A model generated the notes under the pieces. It was not told the origin of the DNA, made no database searches, and worked only from the letters and a program-made list of their open reading frames with translations. Both the position numbers and the translations under genes were made by a program. DNA of 49,708 nt, taken from Alteromonas sp. C1M14. GTDB taxonomy: Bacteria; Pseudomonadota; Gammaproteobacteria; Enterobacterales; Alteromonadaceae. Within the stretch, counting starts at the first letter, position 1; each line of letters opens with the position of its first letter. The stretch is taken from assembly GCF_018860965.1 (NCBI RefSeq), contig NZ_JAHKQF010000016.1:1-49708 (forward strand), in the 5' to 3' direction. Positions 26,054-36,436 of the stretch are shown here, piece by piece.

Positions 26054-26644
26054 CTATTTTTCTCTATCAGAGGAAATGCGACTTGCTATCGCACCATCCT
26101 GGCCTTTGTACTTAGCATCAATGCGTGCGTTGTAAGGCTTTTCAGCAGGCTGAGAAAGCACTTCAAAACTCAGCGCACCAATTTTCATCAGTGGCCGTAA
26201 AGCAAGCGGTAGCTTACCGCTGTTATAGAATTCAAGTACAATATTGCCCGACCAACCGGGATCTATGCGATGGGCAGTAACATGCACCATCAGGCCAAGT
26301 CGAGCTAAGGACGAACGTCCATCTAACCATCCTACGATATTATCCGGCAAAGTTACAGACTCGTGTGTAATGGCCAACGCCAGTTCCCCGGGATGAAGAA
26401 AAAATGCTTTACCATCAGCAAGTTCAATCTCATCGCTCATCACCGAATTTAAGGCTTCTTGCACCTCGGCTTTCGGACCGCTTAAATCGATAAAAGGGGC
26501 TTTATAATCTTCGAAAACGCGAAACTTGTTACCCAAACGGATATCGATTGTAACGCCGCTTATCTGGTCATATTCTGGGGTTGGGTCAATGGCTATTTTG
26601 CCCTCTTGGAGATACGTAAAAATATCTCGGTCACACAAACGCAT
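26054..26644 (-). CDS. dcd: dCTP deaminase
   Basis: 196 residues from ATG 26644, matching E. coli Dcd (193); upstream in-frame starts would add a non-homologous leader. It starts '[17 protein letters not shown]' and contains the active-site block '[20 protein letters not shown]' and '[14 protein letters not shown]'. Dcd converts dCTP to dUTP and ammonia, feeding dUTPase and thymidylate synthesis. It lies downstream of mrp on the same strand. Confidence 0.97.
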   Translation of the reverse strand: MRLCDRDIFTYLQEGKIAIDPTPEYDQISGVTIDIRLGNKFRVFEDYKAPFIDLSGPKAEVQEALNSVMSDEIELADGKAFFLHPGELALAITHESVTLPDNIVGWLDGRSSLARLGLMVHVTAHRIDPGWSGNIVLEFYNSGKLPLALRPLMKIGALSFEVLSQPAEKPYNARIDAKYKGQDGAIASRISSDREK

Positions 26645-26739
26645 AAAATTAAAATCCTGACAAAAATAATGACGAACATTATGCGTGGCCCTAAGGCCTG
26701 GCACAATGCACAACTTACATGGATAGTCTTTTCATGTAA

Positions 26740-27828
26740 TTAAAGCTGGGTTAAACCGATGGTTTCGCCACGAATGTTACTGTCTGAGTCTCTTGGCGAC
26801 AATGTCATCGCCATCTGCATCGACAAAGCTCGGGCCGCTTCACGATAGATATTAGCAACAGCATTATCAGGTTTGTCCACGACTAAGGGCTTGCCAAGAT
26901 CAGCATGTTCGCGAATAGAAACATCCAATGGCAATGCCCCCAGCAACGGCAGAGAGTATCGGTCTGCCAATGCCTTCCCCCCATCTTGCGCAAACAAGTA
27001 ATCCTTATGGCCACAGGCAGAGCATTGGTAGTAACTCATGTTTTCTACCAGTCCCACCACAGGTACATTTACCTTCTCGAACATGGAAATCCCTTTTTGC
27101 GCATCGGCCACAGCCAAGTCTTGTGGGGTAGTTACCACTACGGCTGCACTCAATGGTACCTGTTGCGCCATCGTTAGCTGTATATCACCGGTTCCCGGGG
27201 GCATATCCACGATAAGATAATCTAACACCGGCCAACGGGTCTCTTCCACAAGTTGCGTCAGCGCCCGGCTTGCCATTGGGCCTCGCCACACCGCGGCATC
27301 TTCAGCGGGCACTAAGTAACCAATGGAGTTGGCTACCATGCCCCATGCTTCTATAGGTTGCATGTGCTTATTGTCTTCACTGGCTGGGCGAGCATCGGGG
27401 TTGCCCAACATAATAGGCACCGAAGGCCCGTAAATGTCAGCATCAAGAATGCCCACCTTGGCGCCTTCTTGCATCAATGCAAAAGCTAGGTTCAAACTTG
27501 TGGTCGATTTACCCACGCCGCCTTTGCCTGAAGCGATGGCCACCACGTTTCGAATATTGGTTACTGGCGGCAGCTTGGTTTGCACACCAGATATCTTCTG
27601 AGTAATTGTTAACTCAACTTGCAAAAAACCTGCTTTTTGCAGTGCATCTGTGATGATTTGGCGTACAGATTCATATTGGGTTTGGGCACAAAAAGGCAGT
27701 GTAATCTCTAGACAACCGTTGTTGTTGCTACACCACGGTTGGGTTTGCGTTAAGCTTAAGGCATAATAATCTGCTAAAGATTGTGCAGCGACATTTAGCA
27801 TCTTGTCGCCTTTTTGAGAAAAGAACAT
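26740..27828 (-). CDS. mrp: Mrp/ApbC iron-sulfur cluster carrier ATPase
   Basis: 362 residues (E. coli Mrp 369). ATG 27828 has AAGGTG upstream; ATG 27801 is a possible shorter start. After an N-terminal DUF59-like domain comes the ParA/MinD-type P-loop 'VASGKGGVGKSTTSLNLAFAL' split at the P-loop, with 'LDADIYGPS', 'DMPPGTGDIQLT', and a CxxC in 'YYQCSACGHKDYL' that binds the bridging Fe-S cluster in dimers. Mrp delivers Fe-S clusters to apoproteins. It is divergent from metG, as in many Gammaproteobacteria. Confidence 0.96.
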   Translation of the reverse strand: MFFSQKGDKMLNVAAQSLADYYALSLTQTQPWCSNNNGCLEITLPFCAQTQYESVRQIITDALQKAGFLQVELTITQKISGVQTKLPPVTNIRNVVAIASGKGGVGKSTTSLNLAFALMQEGAKVGILDADIYGPSVPIMLGNPDARPASEDNKHMQPIEAWGMVANSIGYLVPAEDAAVWRGPMASRALTQLVEETRWPVLDYLIVDMPPGTGDIQLTMAQQVPLSAAVVVTTPQDLAVADAQKGISMFEKVNVPVVGLVENMSYYQCSACGHKDYLFAQDGGKALADRYSLPLLGALPLDVSIREHADLGKPLVVDKPDNAVANIYREAARALSMQMAMTLSPRDSDSNIRGETIGLTQL

Positions 27829-27938
27829 AATTCACCTTCAAATTGTGCATGGCCTCGCCATTTTCGTAATGCAAAAGCGGTGCGATTCCGCTAGTATTTG
27901 CAGCCATTTTCTAACGCTAGAGAACAGAACCTATTATT

Positions 27939-30002
27939 ATGTCTGAAAACACGTCGACTTCTGTTGCACCGGCTAATGCGCCACGTCGCATTTTGGTAAC
28001 CAGTGCCCTGCCGTATGCGAACGGCTCTATCCATCTCGGACATCTACTGGAACATATCCAGACCGATATCTGGACGCGCTTTCAGCGTCTACGCGGACAC
28101 GAATGCTACAGTGTGTGTGCTGACGATGCCCATGGTACGCCGGTTATGCTTAAAGCACAGGAACTGGGTATCACGCCAGAAGAAATGGTAGCCCGCACTC
28201 GCGCCGAGCATCATCAGGATCTGCAGGATTTCTTCGTTGAGTACGACAATTATTATGTGACTCACTCACCGGAAAACAAGGCCTTATGTGAGTCAATTTA
28301 CCAACGACTTGATGACGCAGGTTATATAAGCAAGCGTACCATCAATCAGTTGTACGACCCACAAAAAGAAATGTTTTTGCCAGATCGTTTTGTAAAAGGG
28401 ACTTGCCCCAGCTGTGGTGCTGAAGATCAAAATGGTGATAGCTGTGATGTTTGTGGCGCAACGTACAGTCCCACAGAGCTAAAAGACCCTCGCAGTATGG
28501 TCTCTGGCGCGACGCCGGTGCTAAAAGAATCCGAGCACTTTTTCTTCGATTTGCCACAATTTGAAGGCATGCTCAAAACGTGGATCCGCTCGGGTGCGCT
28601 GCAAGAAGAAATGGCGAATAAACTGCAAGAATGGTTTGAAGAAGGGTTACAACAGTGGGATATCAGCCGCGATGCCCCCTACTTCGGCTTTGAAATTCCT
28701 GGCGCACCCAATAAGTTCTTTTATGTATGGGTAGACGCGCCCGTGGGCTATATGGCCAGTTTTCAGCATTTCTGTAATCAAAACAATGTGAACTTTGATG
28801 ATTTTTGGATGCCAGGAAAAGACACCGAGCTTTATCATTTCATCGGTAAAGACATTACCTACTTCCATTGTCTGTTTTGGCCCGCCATGCTGGAAGGTGC
28901 AGGTTTCCGCAAGCCAACCGGTGTTAATATTCACGGGTTTGTTACCGTAAATGGCGCGAAAATGTCTAAGTCTCGAGGCACCTTTATTAAGGGCCGCACT
29001 TACCTCGACCATTTAGATCCAGAATATTTACGCTATTATTTTGCCTCTAAGCTTGGCGATGGGGTAACAGATATCGACCTCAACTTTACCGACTTTGCTC
29101 AGAAGGTTAACTCTGACCTAGTAGGGAAAGTAGTAAATATCGCCAGTCGTTGTGCCAGCTTTATTACCAAACGCTTTGATGGCACCTTGTCAGAAACCAT
29201 CTTAGATGAAGCCTTGATGGCAGAGTTTCATCAAGCCGCGGACAGCATTGCAGCGAACTTTGAAAACCGTAAATACCATCAAGCCGTGCGAGAAATTATG
29301 GCGCTGGCCGATAAGGCCAACCAGTTCATTGATGCCAACGCCCCTTGGGTGAGTATTAAAGACGACACCAAACAGCAATTTACCCACGATGTCTGTTCCA
29401 TGGGTATTAATATGTTCCGAATTTTGGTGGCCTATCTCAAGCCCGTGCTTCCTATCTTAGCGCAAAAAGCAGAAGCTTTTCTTAATGACACCCTAACTTG
29501 GGAAAGCACGCAAACGGTGCTCACCGGGCACAGCATTAATAAATTCAAGGCTATGATGCAACGCATCGATATGGAGAAAATAGACGCCATGGTAGAAGAT
29601 TCAAAAGAGAGCCTAGCGGCAGCTTCCGCTGTGAAACTGGATCCAGAAAGCCCCCTTGTAAAAGATCCTATCAGTGAAGAAATCACCTTTGATGATTTTG
29701 CTAAAGTGGATTTTCGTATTGCTCGTATCGCTAATGCGGAACATGTAGAGAAAGCAGATAAACTTCTTCGCTTAGAGCTAGACTTAGGCGGTGAAACCCG
29801 ACAAGTATTTGCGGGCATAAAATCGGCCTATGATCCAAAGGATCTTATCGGTAAACATACGGTAATGGTTGCGAATCTTGCACCTCGGAAGATGCGCTTT
29901 GGTATGTCAGAAGGGATGGTGTTAGCCGCTGGACCAGGAGGTAAAGACCTCTATATTCTTGAACCCCATGAAGGCGCTAAACCCGGTATGCGAGTTAAGT
30001 AA
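27939..30002 (+). CDS. metG: Methionyl-tRNA synthetase
   Basis: 687 residues, like E. coli MetG (677). The class I signature is HLGH in '[14 protein letters not shown]', the zinc-binding knuckle is '[18 protein letters not shown]', and KMSKS appears in '[10 protein letters not shown]'. The C-terminal ~100 residues are the EMAPII-like tRNA-binding domain ('[14 protein letters not shown]', '[12 protein letters not shown]'), which dimerises the enzyme. It charges tRNA-Met and tRNA-fMet. A bidirectional terminator follows. Confidence 0.98.
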   Translation: MSENTSTSVAPANAPRRILVTSALPYANGSIHLGHLLEHIQTDIWTRFQRLRGHECYSVCADDAHGTPVMLKAQELGITPEEMVARTRAEHHQDLQDFFVEYDNYYVTHSPENKALCESIYQRLDDAGYISKRTINQLYDPQKEMFLPDRFVKGTCPSCGAEDQNGDSCDVCGATYSPTELKDPRSMVSGATPVLKESEHFFFDLPQFEGMLKTWIRSGALQEEMANKLQEWFEEGLQQWDISRDAPYFGFEIPGAPNKFFYVWVDAPVGYMASFQHFCNQNNVNFDDFWMPGKDTELYHFIGKDITYFHCLFWPAMLEGAGFRKPTGVNIHGFVTVNGAKMSKSRGTFIKGRTYLDHLDPEYLRYYFASKLGDGVTDIDLNFTDFAQKVNSDLVGKVVNIASRCASFITKRFDGTLSETILDEALMAEFHQAADSIAANFENRKYHQAVREIMALADKANQFIDANAPWVSIKDDTKQQFTHDVCSMGINMFRILVAYLKPVLPILAQKAEAFLNDTLTWESTQTVLTGHSINKFKAMMQRIDMEKIDAMVEDSKESLAAASAVKLDPESPLVKDPISEEITFDDFAKVDFRIARIANAEHVEKADKLLRLELDLGGETRQVFAGIKSAYDPKDLIGKHTVMVANLAPRKMRFGMSEGMVLAAGPGGKDLYILEPHEGAKPGMRVK

Positions 30003-30013
30003 CCCTCAGATAC

Positions 30014-30041
30014 AAAAAACCTGACTTCGGTCAGGTTTTTT
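30014..30041. terminator. Bidirectional intrinsic terminator after metG
   Basis: CCTGAC-TTCG-GTCAGG with A6 before and T6 after: a UUCG-loop terminator usable on both strands, between convergent metG and the methyltransferase gene, whose stop codon touches it. Confidence 0.9.
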
Positions 30042-30792
30042 ATTTGTGCTTTACCACGTGATGAGACTTCACCTGCATGCTAGCCCCCACGGCGGAAAAA
30101 TTCGGTTTTAACTTCCATTTCGGTTTAATGGTAGTCATGGGGACCACCCGCTTTCTTGCTAATATAACGTAAACAGAACTACACCACGGCACATAACGTG
30201 AAATACGCAGTTGCCAAGGCCTTGGCACTATGCGATTTTTCATAAACAACATAGAAAAAAGGATGTGGCGAGTTTCAATAATTTCATAACCAAGTAGCTG
30301 CAACCAATCTTTCACTCTAGCAGAAGAAAAAAAGCGCGCATCATGGAGTACATTCCCTCGTTTTAGCGGCAGATACTTGCCAATACCGGTAAGGCTAAAA
30401 GGGTTAAAACCACTTAAAATAATGTAACCGTCTTGATTGATACAACGGTCTACTTCTCGCAAAACTTGATGGGGATCTTGGCAAAAATCCAATTCATTGG
30501 CTAACAAGAAGCCGTCAATACTGTTTTCTACGTAAGGCAAGGCTGACGACTCACCAATAACGTGAGTATGTTCATTTAGGACAGGAGTTTGATTAACCTG
30601 ATGGGTTATACTGCACTTTGAAAGGGAAATTTGAGCACTTAAAGTGCCTAATTTCACAAAATGGTAGCCAAAGATTCGTTTTGCATAGGTGTTACTTACC
30701 CCTTGTATAGCGCGACAGATAGCCTCTCCAGCAGGCAATTGCGACCAGCTTTCAGGGTAACGTGGGACGCGCGCGCGATAGGCCAATTTCAT
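30040..30792 (-). CDS. SAM-dependent methyltransferase, YafS-like
   Basis: 250 residues, start ATG 30792 with a weak binding site. It is a class I methyltransferase of the Methyltransf_11 type: the acidic loop and 'VIGESSALPYVENSIDGFLL' carry the usual motif II region, with 'LREVDRCINQDGYIILSGFNP' as motif III. The glycine-rich motif I is poorly conserved. It is divergent from gloB, the same arrangement as yafS-gloB in E. coli, which supports the family assignment. Substrate unknown. Confidence 0.8.
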   Translation of the reverse strand: MKLAYRARVPRYPESWSQLPAGEAICRAIQGVSNTYAKRIFGYHFVKLGTLSAQISLSKCSITHQVNQTPVLNEHTHVIGESSALPYVENSIDGFLLANELDFCQDPHQVLREVDRCINQDGYIILSGFNPFSLTGIGKYLPLKRGNVLHDARFFSSARVKDWLQLLGYEIIETRHILFSMLFMKNRIVPRPWQLRISRYVPWCSSVYVILARKRVVPMTTIKPKWKLKPNFSAVGASMQVKSHHVVKHK

Positions 30793-30880
30793 TGATTTTT
30801 TTCACTGATCCATATAGTTGCAGTGTCGCTATCAAGTTTCTATAGTATCGCATAATTCTCTTATCACAAGCAGGTATATT

Positions 30881-31678
30881 ATGAACCCACCATCGTCAAG
30901 TCTACCCGACCAGGTAGTTATTACGCCGGTTCAGGCCTTTTCCGACAATTATATTTGGTGCCTTCATGACGACAAGGCCGTGGTCGTGGTTGATCCCGGC
31001 GACGCCACACCCGTTTTGGCATTTTGTAAGCAACACAACCTTACCCTGTCAGGGATCCTTATCACCCACCATCACCATGATCACACCGGTGGCATTAGCC
31101 AGTTAGTTTCATCATTCCCTGACATCCCAGTGATTGGACCAAGCGGTGGTCATATCAAAGGGATCACTCAGGCCGTAAAACAAGGTGATACCATCACCCT
31201 ATCCCCCTTTCAATGTCATTTCGATGTGATAGAAGTACCTGGGCATACCCTTGATCACCTCGCTTTTTATGGACATGGCGTATTATTTTGTGGCGACACG
31301 TTATTTTCTGGCGGTTGCGGGCGTCTATTTGAAGGCTCCCCAGAGCAAATGCGCCACTCCTTAAACGCGTTACAACGGTTACCTGAACAAACCCTGGTGT
31401 ACTGTGCCCACGAATATACACAAGCCAACATGACATTTGCTCTTGCTGTCGAGCCCAATAATAACGCGCTACAACAGCATGCAGACAAAGTAAGCACGCT
31501 GCGCAAGCATCAGCAAATCACTTTGCCGTCCTCGCTTGCTGTGGAAAAATCCATCAACCCTTTCCTTCGTAGCCATCTGCAAACAGTGGCAGAATCAGCC
31601 AAGGAGTACGCAGGGCATACTCTCACTGACGAAGACGCCATTTTTGCTACCATTCGTCGTTGGAAGGATGAGTTTTAA
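30881..31678 (+). CDS. gloB: Hydroxyacylglutathione hydrolase (glyoxalase II)
   Basis: 265 residues from ATG 30881; an earlier in-frame start at 30818 lies in the promoter region and has no homology. It is a metallo-beta-lactamase fold with the metal motif 'THHHHDHTGG', 'VPGHTLDHLAFYG', 'LFCGDTLFSGGCGRLFEG' and 'YCAHEYTQANMTFA', all glyoxalase II hallmarks. It hydrolyses S-lactoylglutathione to lactate and glutathione in methylglyoxal detoxification. mltD follows, as in enterobacteria. Confidence 0.97.
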   Translation: MNPPSSSLPDQVVITPVQAFSDNYIWCLHDDKAVVVVDPGDATPVLAFCKQHNLTLSGILITHHHHDHTGGISQLVSSFPDIPVIGPSGGHIKGITQAVKQGDTITLSPFQCHFDVIEVPGHTLDHLAFYGHGVLFCGDTLFSGGCGRLFEGSPEQMRHSLNALQRLPEQTLVYCAHEYTQANMTFALAVEPNNNALQQHADKVSTLRKHQQITLPSSLAVEKSINPFLRSHLQTVAESAKEYAGHTLTDEDAIFATIRRWKDEF

Positions 31679-31744
31679 TGCATTCCACGCTAACAATTGT
31701 TAGGCTATAACATTTTTATAATGTAATTAAGAGGCAGCACAAGA

Positions 31745-33421
31745 ATGAAGACGACACTGGGCCTTATCGCCGGTATGTCAATGATAACGCTGTTATCTGG
31801 TTGTCAGTTAACCGAGTCAGAAGTGGCAGCCAATAACGCTGCCCCTGAAATCAATAAGCCCGAACCTGACACCTGTGAAGTGGGACAAACAAAAATCGAC
31901 GATGCCCAAGACTGCCAGGTCGCAAAGGAAGGTGTCATCGAAGTGGTGCATCCTGTTGATGATGTGGATGAAGCATTGGAAGACGCCGTTTCTGTAGACG
32001 AACCAGAAAATGCCGAGGTCAATGATGTATGGACACGGTTAAGCAATCAGTTCGCACTTACCATCCCTGACGATGAGCGCGTAGCACTACAACGAGATTG
32101 GTACTTAAAACATCCTCAATACATGGCCCGAGTGGTTAATCGAGCTCGCCCGTTTTTGTACTATATTGCCGATGAGCTTGAACAAGGTGGGATCCCTCTG
32201 GAAATCGCTCTGTTGCCCATCGTTGAAAGCGCCTTTGACCCCTTCGCCTACTCTCACGGACGCGCCGCCGGCATGTGGCAATTTATTCCAGGTACGGGAA
32301 AGCGCTTTGGCATGCGCCAAAGTTGGTGGTATGACGGCCGCAGAGACATCGTAGCCTCTACCCAAGGGGCCATTGCATACCTGAGTTATCTTAATAAAAT
32401 GTTCGACGGTGACTGGTTAAACGCCCTCGCGGCTTATAACAGTGGCGAAGGTCGTGTGCTTCGCGCCATTAAACGCAATAAGAAAGCGGGTAAGAAAACC
32501 GACTTTTGGTCGCTGGATTTACCATCAGAAACCCGGGCATACGTACCTAAGTTATTGGCATTAGCCGATATTCTAAAGCATCGAGACACGTACAACTTTA
32601 AATGGCCGGCCATCGAAAATGTGGAAGTTGTCAGTTTAGTCGATATCGATTCTCAAATTGATTTGGCTTTTGCTGCCGATTTAGCAGATATGGATTTGGA
32701 AGATCTTCATGCCCTCAATCCTGGCTTCAACCGTTGGGCAACGGATCCTGACGGCCCTCATCATTTACTTTTACCCGTGGATAAAGCCAAAAGCTTTTCT
32801 CAGCAACTTGCCTCCATTGACCAACAAGATCGTTTAAATTGGGTACGCCATACCGTTAAGCGAGGCGACAGCCTGTTAAAGCTTGCCAACCAATATCACA
32901 CCACCGCCGGCATCATTAAGAAGGTCAATAATCTTTCTTCAAACATGATTCGAATTGGTGATGCAATCATGGTTCCTGTGGCATTAAAAGAGTTAGATAG
33001 CTACTCTCTTAGCCAAGATCAACGTTTAGCCTCGCTGCAAAATAAAACCCGTAGTAACACGAAAATTGCTTATAAGGTTAAATCGGGAGATACGTTGTGG
33101 GATATCGCTCGCTTTTATAAAGTAAGCACAAGAGATTTAGCCAAGTGGAATGGCATGGCACCATCAGATCCACTAATGCCAGGTAAAACCTTGGTAGTCT
33201 GGCAAGGTAAAAAGAAAGACGCCACCGCCGACACTGGCGTATTGCGCTCGTTAACTTACACCGTGAGATCCGGTGATAGCCTTTCTCGTATTGCCGGTAA
33301 ATTTAACGTTAAAGTATCCGATATCACCAGCTGGAATAATTTAAGTTCCAAAAAGTACCTTCAGCCTGGACAAAAACTGACCTTACATGTGGATGTTACC
33401 CGCCTAAAAAATGTAGGGTAA
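31745..33421 (+). CDS. mltD: Membrane-bound lytic murein transglycosylase D with three LysM domains
   Basis: 558 residues. A lipoprotein signal ends in the lipobox LLSGC. The transglycosylase (SLT) domain spans about 145-270, with the catalytic Glu in 'LLPIVESAFDPFAYS' (~161), 'AAGMWQFIPGTGKRFGM' and 'LAALAYNS'-type 'NALAAYNSGEGRV'. Three LysM modules follow ('HTVKRGDSLLKLANQYH', 'YKVKSGDTLWDIARFY', 'YTVRSGDSLSRIAGKF') that bind peptidoglycan. E. coli MltD has two LysM in most descriptions. It cleaves glycan strands to anhydromuropeptides at the outer membrane. Confidence 0.96.
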   Translation: MKTTLGLIAGMSMITLLSGCQLTESEVAANNAAPEINKPEPDTCEVGQTKIDDAQDCQVAKEGVIEVVHPVDDVDEALEDAVSVDEPENAEVNDVWTRLSNQFALTIPDDERVALQRDWYLKHPQYMARVVNRARPFLYYIADELEQGGIPLEIALLPIVESAFDPFAYSHGRAAGMWQFIPGTGKRFGMRQSWWYDGRRDIVASTQGAIAYLSYLNKMFDGDWLNALAAYNSGEGRVLRAIKRNKKAGKKTDFWSLDLPSETRAYVPKLLALADILKHRDTYNFKWPAIENVEVVSLVDIDSQIDLAFAADLADMDLEDLHALNPGFNRWATDPDGPHHLLLPVDKAKSFSQQLASIDQQDRLNWVRHTVKRGDSLLKLANQYHTTAGIIKKVNNLSSNMIRIGDAIMVPVALKELDSYSLSQDQRLASLQNKTRSNTKIAYKVKSGDTLWDIARFYKVSTRDLAKWNGMAPSDPLMPGKTLVVWQGKKKDATADTGVLRSLTYTVRSGDSLSRIAGKFNVKVSDITSWNNLSSKKYLQPGQKLTLHVDVTRLKNVG

Positions 33422-33441
33422 AGATAACCCAACGGTCATAC

Positions 33442-33473
33442 AAAAAAAGGGGCATATTATGCCCCTTTTTTTT
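33442..33473. terminator. Bidirectional intrinsic terminator between mltD and cysS
   Basis: GGGGCATA (33449-33456) pairs with TATGCCCC (33458-33465), flanked by A7 and T8, between convergent genes. Confidence 0.92.
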
Positions 33474-33497
33474 CTTGCCAGTAAGGTAATACGACCC

Positions 33498-34877
33498 TTA
33501 GGCTTTACGCCAGCTCGTCCCTGACGGTCCGTCTTCCAGTACCACACCCATGGCCGTTAAAGCATCGCGCGCCGCGTCTGCAGCAGCCCAATCTTTTTCT
33601 GCGCGGGCGTCGTTTCGCTGTTTTATCAACGCTTCCACTTTTGCCGCTTCATCGTTATCACCACCACCTTGTAGCCAAGACTCCGGAGCGGTTTGTAATA
33701 TCCCTAATATAGCCCCCAACCCTTTTAGTACAGCGGCTAACTTGGCAGACTCAGCCACATTCGCCTTTTGCTTGTTTAAATCTCGTGCTAGTTCAAACAA
33801 TACAGACATTGCCTCAGGCACATTTAAATCATCATCCATGGCGGCTTCAAATTTTGCTAAGTAGCCGCCATAAGCTAGGTCAGTATTTTCATCTATCTCT
33901 ACTCCACGCAATGCGGTATAAAGACGTTCGAGCGCAGACTTAGCCTGTTCGATGTTGTCTTGAGAGTAACTCAACTGACTCCGATAATGAGCTGACATAA
34001 GAAAGAAACGTAACGATTCAGCATCGTGCTGTTTTAGTACATCTCGCAAGGTAAAAAAGTTACCCAACGATTTAGACATTTTCTCGTTGTCCACCTGCAC
34101 CATCCCTGTGTGCATCCACACATTCACATAGGGTGTATCAAAAGCACAGCAAGATTGAGCCACTTCGTTTTCGTGATGGGGAAAGGTTAAATCAGAACCG
34201 CCACCGTGAATATCAAAGTGTGCACCTAAATGTTTATGATTCATGGCCGAACACTCAATGTGCCATCCCGGGCGACCTTCTCCCCAAGACGATGACCATG
34301 CCGGCTCTTGAGGTTTTGCTTTTTTCCAAAGCACGAAATCCAGCGGATCATCTTTGCCCGCGGCGACTTCTACCCGCGCCCCCGCTTGCAATTGCTCAAG
34401 GTTTTGTTTGCTTAACTTACCGTATTGAGGAAACTTACTAACATCAAACAACACATCGCCACTGTCAGCGATATAAGCAAACCCTTTATCAACCAACTTC
34501 TCGATAATATCGATAATTTCTGGCATGTGGGTAGTGACCCGAGGTTCGATATCCGGCTCTAGCAAGTTTATGGCAGCGAAGTCATCGTGCATCATGGCGA
34601 TGGTGCGTGCGGTGAGAGCGGTGGTTGTTTCTCCATTTTCCGCTGCACGAGCAATAATTTTATCGTCCACGTCGGTAATATTACGTACATACTTAACGTC
34701 ATAGCCCAGATGCCGGAGATAACGAACCAAAACATCAAAACTTAAATAGGTACGGGCATGCCCCATGTGACTTACGTCATACACCGTAATACCACACACG
34801 TATAACCCCACTTTTCCTTCCTCCAACGGAACAAAAGGTGCTTTTTCACGGGTGCGTGTATTGTAAAGGTGTAACAT
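33498..34877 (-). CDS. cysS: Cysteinyl-tRNA synthetase
   Basis: 459 residues (E. coli 461). Start ATG 34877 with GAGGAA upstream. It contains '[18 protein letters not shown]' (the HIGH-type motif HMGH plus the first zinc Cys), 'WHIECSAM' (second zinc Cys), and KMSKS in '[13 protein letters not shown]'. It charges tRNA-Cys. It is divergent from ppiB, the common gammaproteobacterial arrangement. Confidence 0.98.
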   Translation of the reverse strand: MLHLYNTRTREKAPFVPLEEGKVGLYVCGITVYDVSHMGHARTYLSFDVLVRYLRHLGYDVKYVRNITDVDDKIIARAAENGETTTALTARTIAMMHDDFAAINLLEPDIEPRVTTHMPEIIDIIEKLVDKGFAYIADSGDVLFDVSKFPQYGKLSKQNLEQLQAGARVEVAAGKDDPLDFVLWKKAKPQEPAWSSSWGEGRPGWHIECSAMNHKHLGAHFDIHGGGSDLTFPHHENEVAQSCCAFDTPYVNVWMHTGMVQVDNEKMSKSLGNFFTLRDVLKQHDAESLRFFLMSAHYRSQLSYSQDNIEQAKSALERLYTALRGVEIDENTDLAYGGYLAKFEAAMDDDLNVPEAMSVLFELARDLNKQKANVAESAKLAAVLKGLGAILGILQTAPESWLQGGGDNDEAAKVEALIKQRNDARAEKDWAAADAARDALTAMGVVLEDGPSGTSWRKA

Positions 34878-35047
34878 GTTATTCCTCTGTCTTCAAAGTA
34901 GCGTAAATTCGGGGCGAAAGTGTAGCACTCCCCGCCCCCGGCGCACAGTTTTTGTCGGCCTTTTCTCAGTGAATAATTTAACTTGGCACTGAAATCAGCT
35001 ACCATTGGCCCACTTTAAACGCCGAAGATACAAAACGAGGGGCGCCA

Positions 35048-35542
35048 ATGGTCACATTTAAAACAAATTTCGGGGATATCACCCTAGAATTATTTGCTGA
35101 TAAAGCACCAGTAACCGTAGAAAACTTTCTTAGCTACGTAAAAGACGGGTTTTACGACAATACGATCTTTCATCGTGTCATAGACGGTTTTATGATCCAA
35201 GGTGGTGGTATGACTGCTGATATGGAACAAAAACCGACTAAAGATCCTATTGCCAATGAAGCCAACAACGGTGTTGCCAACGAACAAGGCACCATTGCTA
35301 TGGCCCGTACTAACGATCCCCATTCAGCCACCGCTCAATTTTTTATTAACGTAAAAGATAACGACTTTCTTAACTTTACTGCTGAAAATATGCATGGCTG
35401 GGGCTATTGCGCCTTTGGTAAAGTGGTTGAAGGTATGGACGTGGTAGAAAAAATAAAGAACGTCAAAACCGGTAATAACGGATATCATCAGGATGTGCCT
35501 GTTGAGCCTGTTATCATCGAACAAGCCGTTATTACTGAATAA
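35048..35542 (+). CDS. ppiB: Peptidyl-prolyl cis-trans isomerase B (cytoplasmic cyclophilin)
   Basis: 164 residues, as in E. coli PpiB, with no signal peptide. Cyclophilin motifs are '[15 protein letters not shown]' (catalytic Arg), '[15 protein letters not shown]' and '[14 protein letters not shown]'. It speeds proline isomerisation in folding. GAGGGG lies before the ATG. A GC-rich hairpin follows, then lpxH. Confidence 0.97.
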   Translation: MVTFKTNFGDITLELFADKAPVTVENFLSYVKDGFYDNTIFHRVIDGFMIQGGGMTADMEQKPTKDPIANEANNGVANEQGTIAMARTNDPHSATAQFFINVKDNDFLNFTAENMHGWGYCAFGKVVEGMDVVEKIKNVKTGNNGYHQDVPVEPVIIEQAVITE

Positions 35543-35551
35543 TCTTCTTTT

Positions 35552-35570
35552 GGGGCGGTACCGCCGCCCC
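35552..35570. repeat. GC-rich hairpin between ppiB and lpxH
   Basis: GGGGCGG-TA-CCGCC-G-CCCC folds into a strong near-perfect stem. There is no following T-run, so it may attenuate or stabilise the ppiB mRNA rather than terminate fully. lpxH begins 20 bp later with a weak ribosome binding site. Confidence 0.5.
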
Positions 35571-35589
35571 GTATCAATGTTGCCAATTC

Positions 35590-36327
35590 ATGTCATTTAC
35601 TTATTTCATCGCTGATTTACACCTAAGCGAAGATCGCCCAGATATCACTCAGTGTTTGCTGTCCTTTCTTGACCACGAAGCACCTCAGGCTGATGCCCTT
35701 TACGTGCTTGGCGATCTCTTTGAAGTGTGGATAGGTGATGACAATATCACCCCGTTCAATAACACCATCGCCGATGCTTTCAAAGCAGTAAGCCGCACTA
35801 CCCCAGTATACTTCATTCATGGAAATCGGGATTTTGCTATTCGTGAAGGTTGGGCGACTAAAGCGGGCATGACACTACTGCCTGAACAGACCGTGGTCAA
35901 TTTGTATGGTGAACGTACGTTACTAAGTCATGGTGACGAGTTATGCACCCGAGACGTGGCTTACCAGAAATTTCGTAAAAAAAGCCGGGGATGGTGGTGG
36001 CCTCGCTTGATGCTTGCCCTGCCACTTTGGTACCGCAGGCGTGTAGCCGAAAATGGTCGGCGTAAAAGCAAGCTCAATCAACAGGGCCTAAAACCTGAAA
36101 TCATGGATGTCACACCTGAAGAAGTGGTCAAAACCATGGCCAAGTACCAGGTGCAGCGGCTTATTCACGGACACACACACCGGCCACAAATTCATTCTTT
36201 AGACGTCAATGGCAAGCCCGCCACCCGCATTGTGTTAGGGGATTGGTATGATCAAGGCTCGGTACTTACAGTTAGTGCCGATAAGGTATTGTTAGAAAAC
36301 AGAAAGTTCGGTACTACTTCCAGTTAG
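35590..36327 (+). CDS. lpxH: UDP-2,3-diacylglucosamine diphosphatase
   Basis: 245 residues (E. coli 240). It is a calcineurin-like metallophosphoesterase with 'IADLHLSEDRPDIT', 'LGDLFEVWIGDD', 'HGNRDFAI', 'LSHGDELCTRD' and 'IHGHTHRPQIH', the metal-binding set of LpxH. It makes lipid X in lipid A biosynthesis on the cytoplasmic face of the inner membrane. It follows ppiB by 47 bp. Confidence 0.97.
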   Translation: MSFTYFIADLHLSEDRPDITQCLLSFLDHEAPQADALYVLGDLFEVWIGDDNITPFNNTIADAFKAVSRTTPVYFIHGNRDFAIREGWATKAGMTLLPEQTVVNLYGERTLLSHGDELCTRDVAYQKFRKKSRGWWWPRLMLALPLWYRRRVAENGRRKSKLNQQGLKPEIMDVTPEEVVKTMAKYQVQRLIHGHTHRPQIHSLDVNGKPATRIVLGDWYDQGSVLTVSADKVLLENRKFGTTSS

Positions 36328-36436
36328 CATTACCTATCACCTTACAATTTGTACAAATAGCAGGCAGATTTTTTCTTTTAGATTATAGTAAGATATATAA
36401 GCGACAAGATGTTGCTTTCATCAAGGAATCTGATGA

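Noticed and set aside
35552..35570. Intrinsic terminator after ppiB
   Set aside because: Strong stem but no U-run; kept only as a hairpin.
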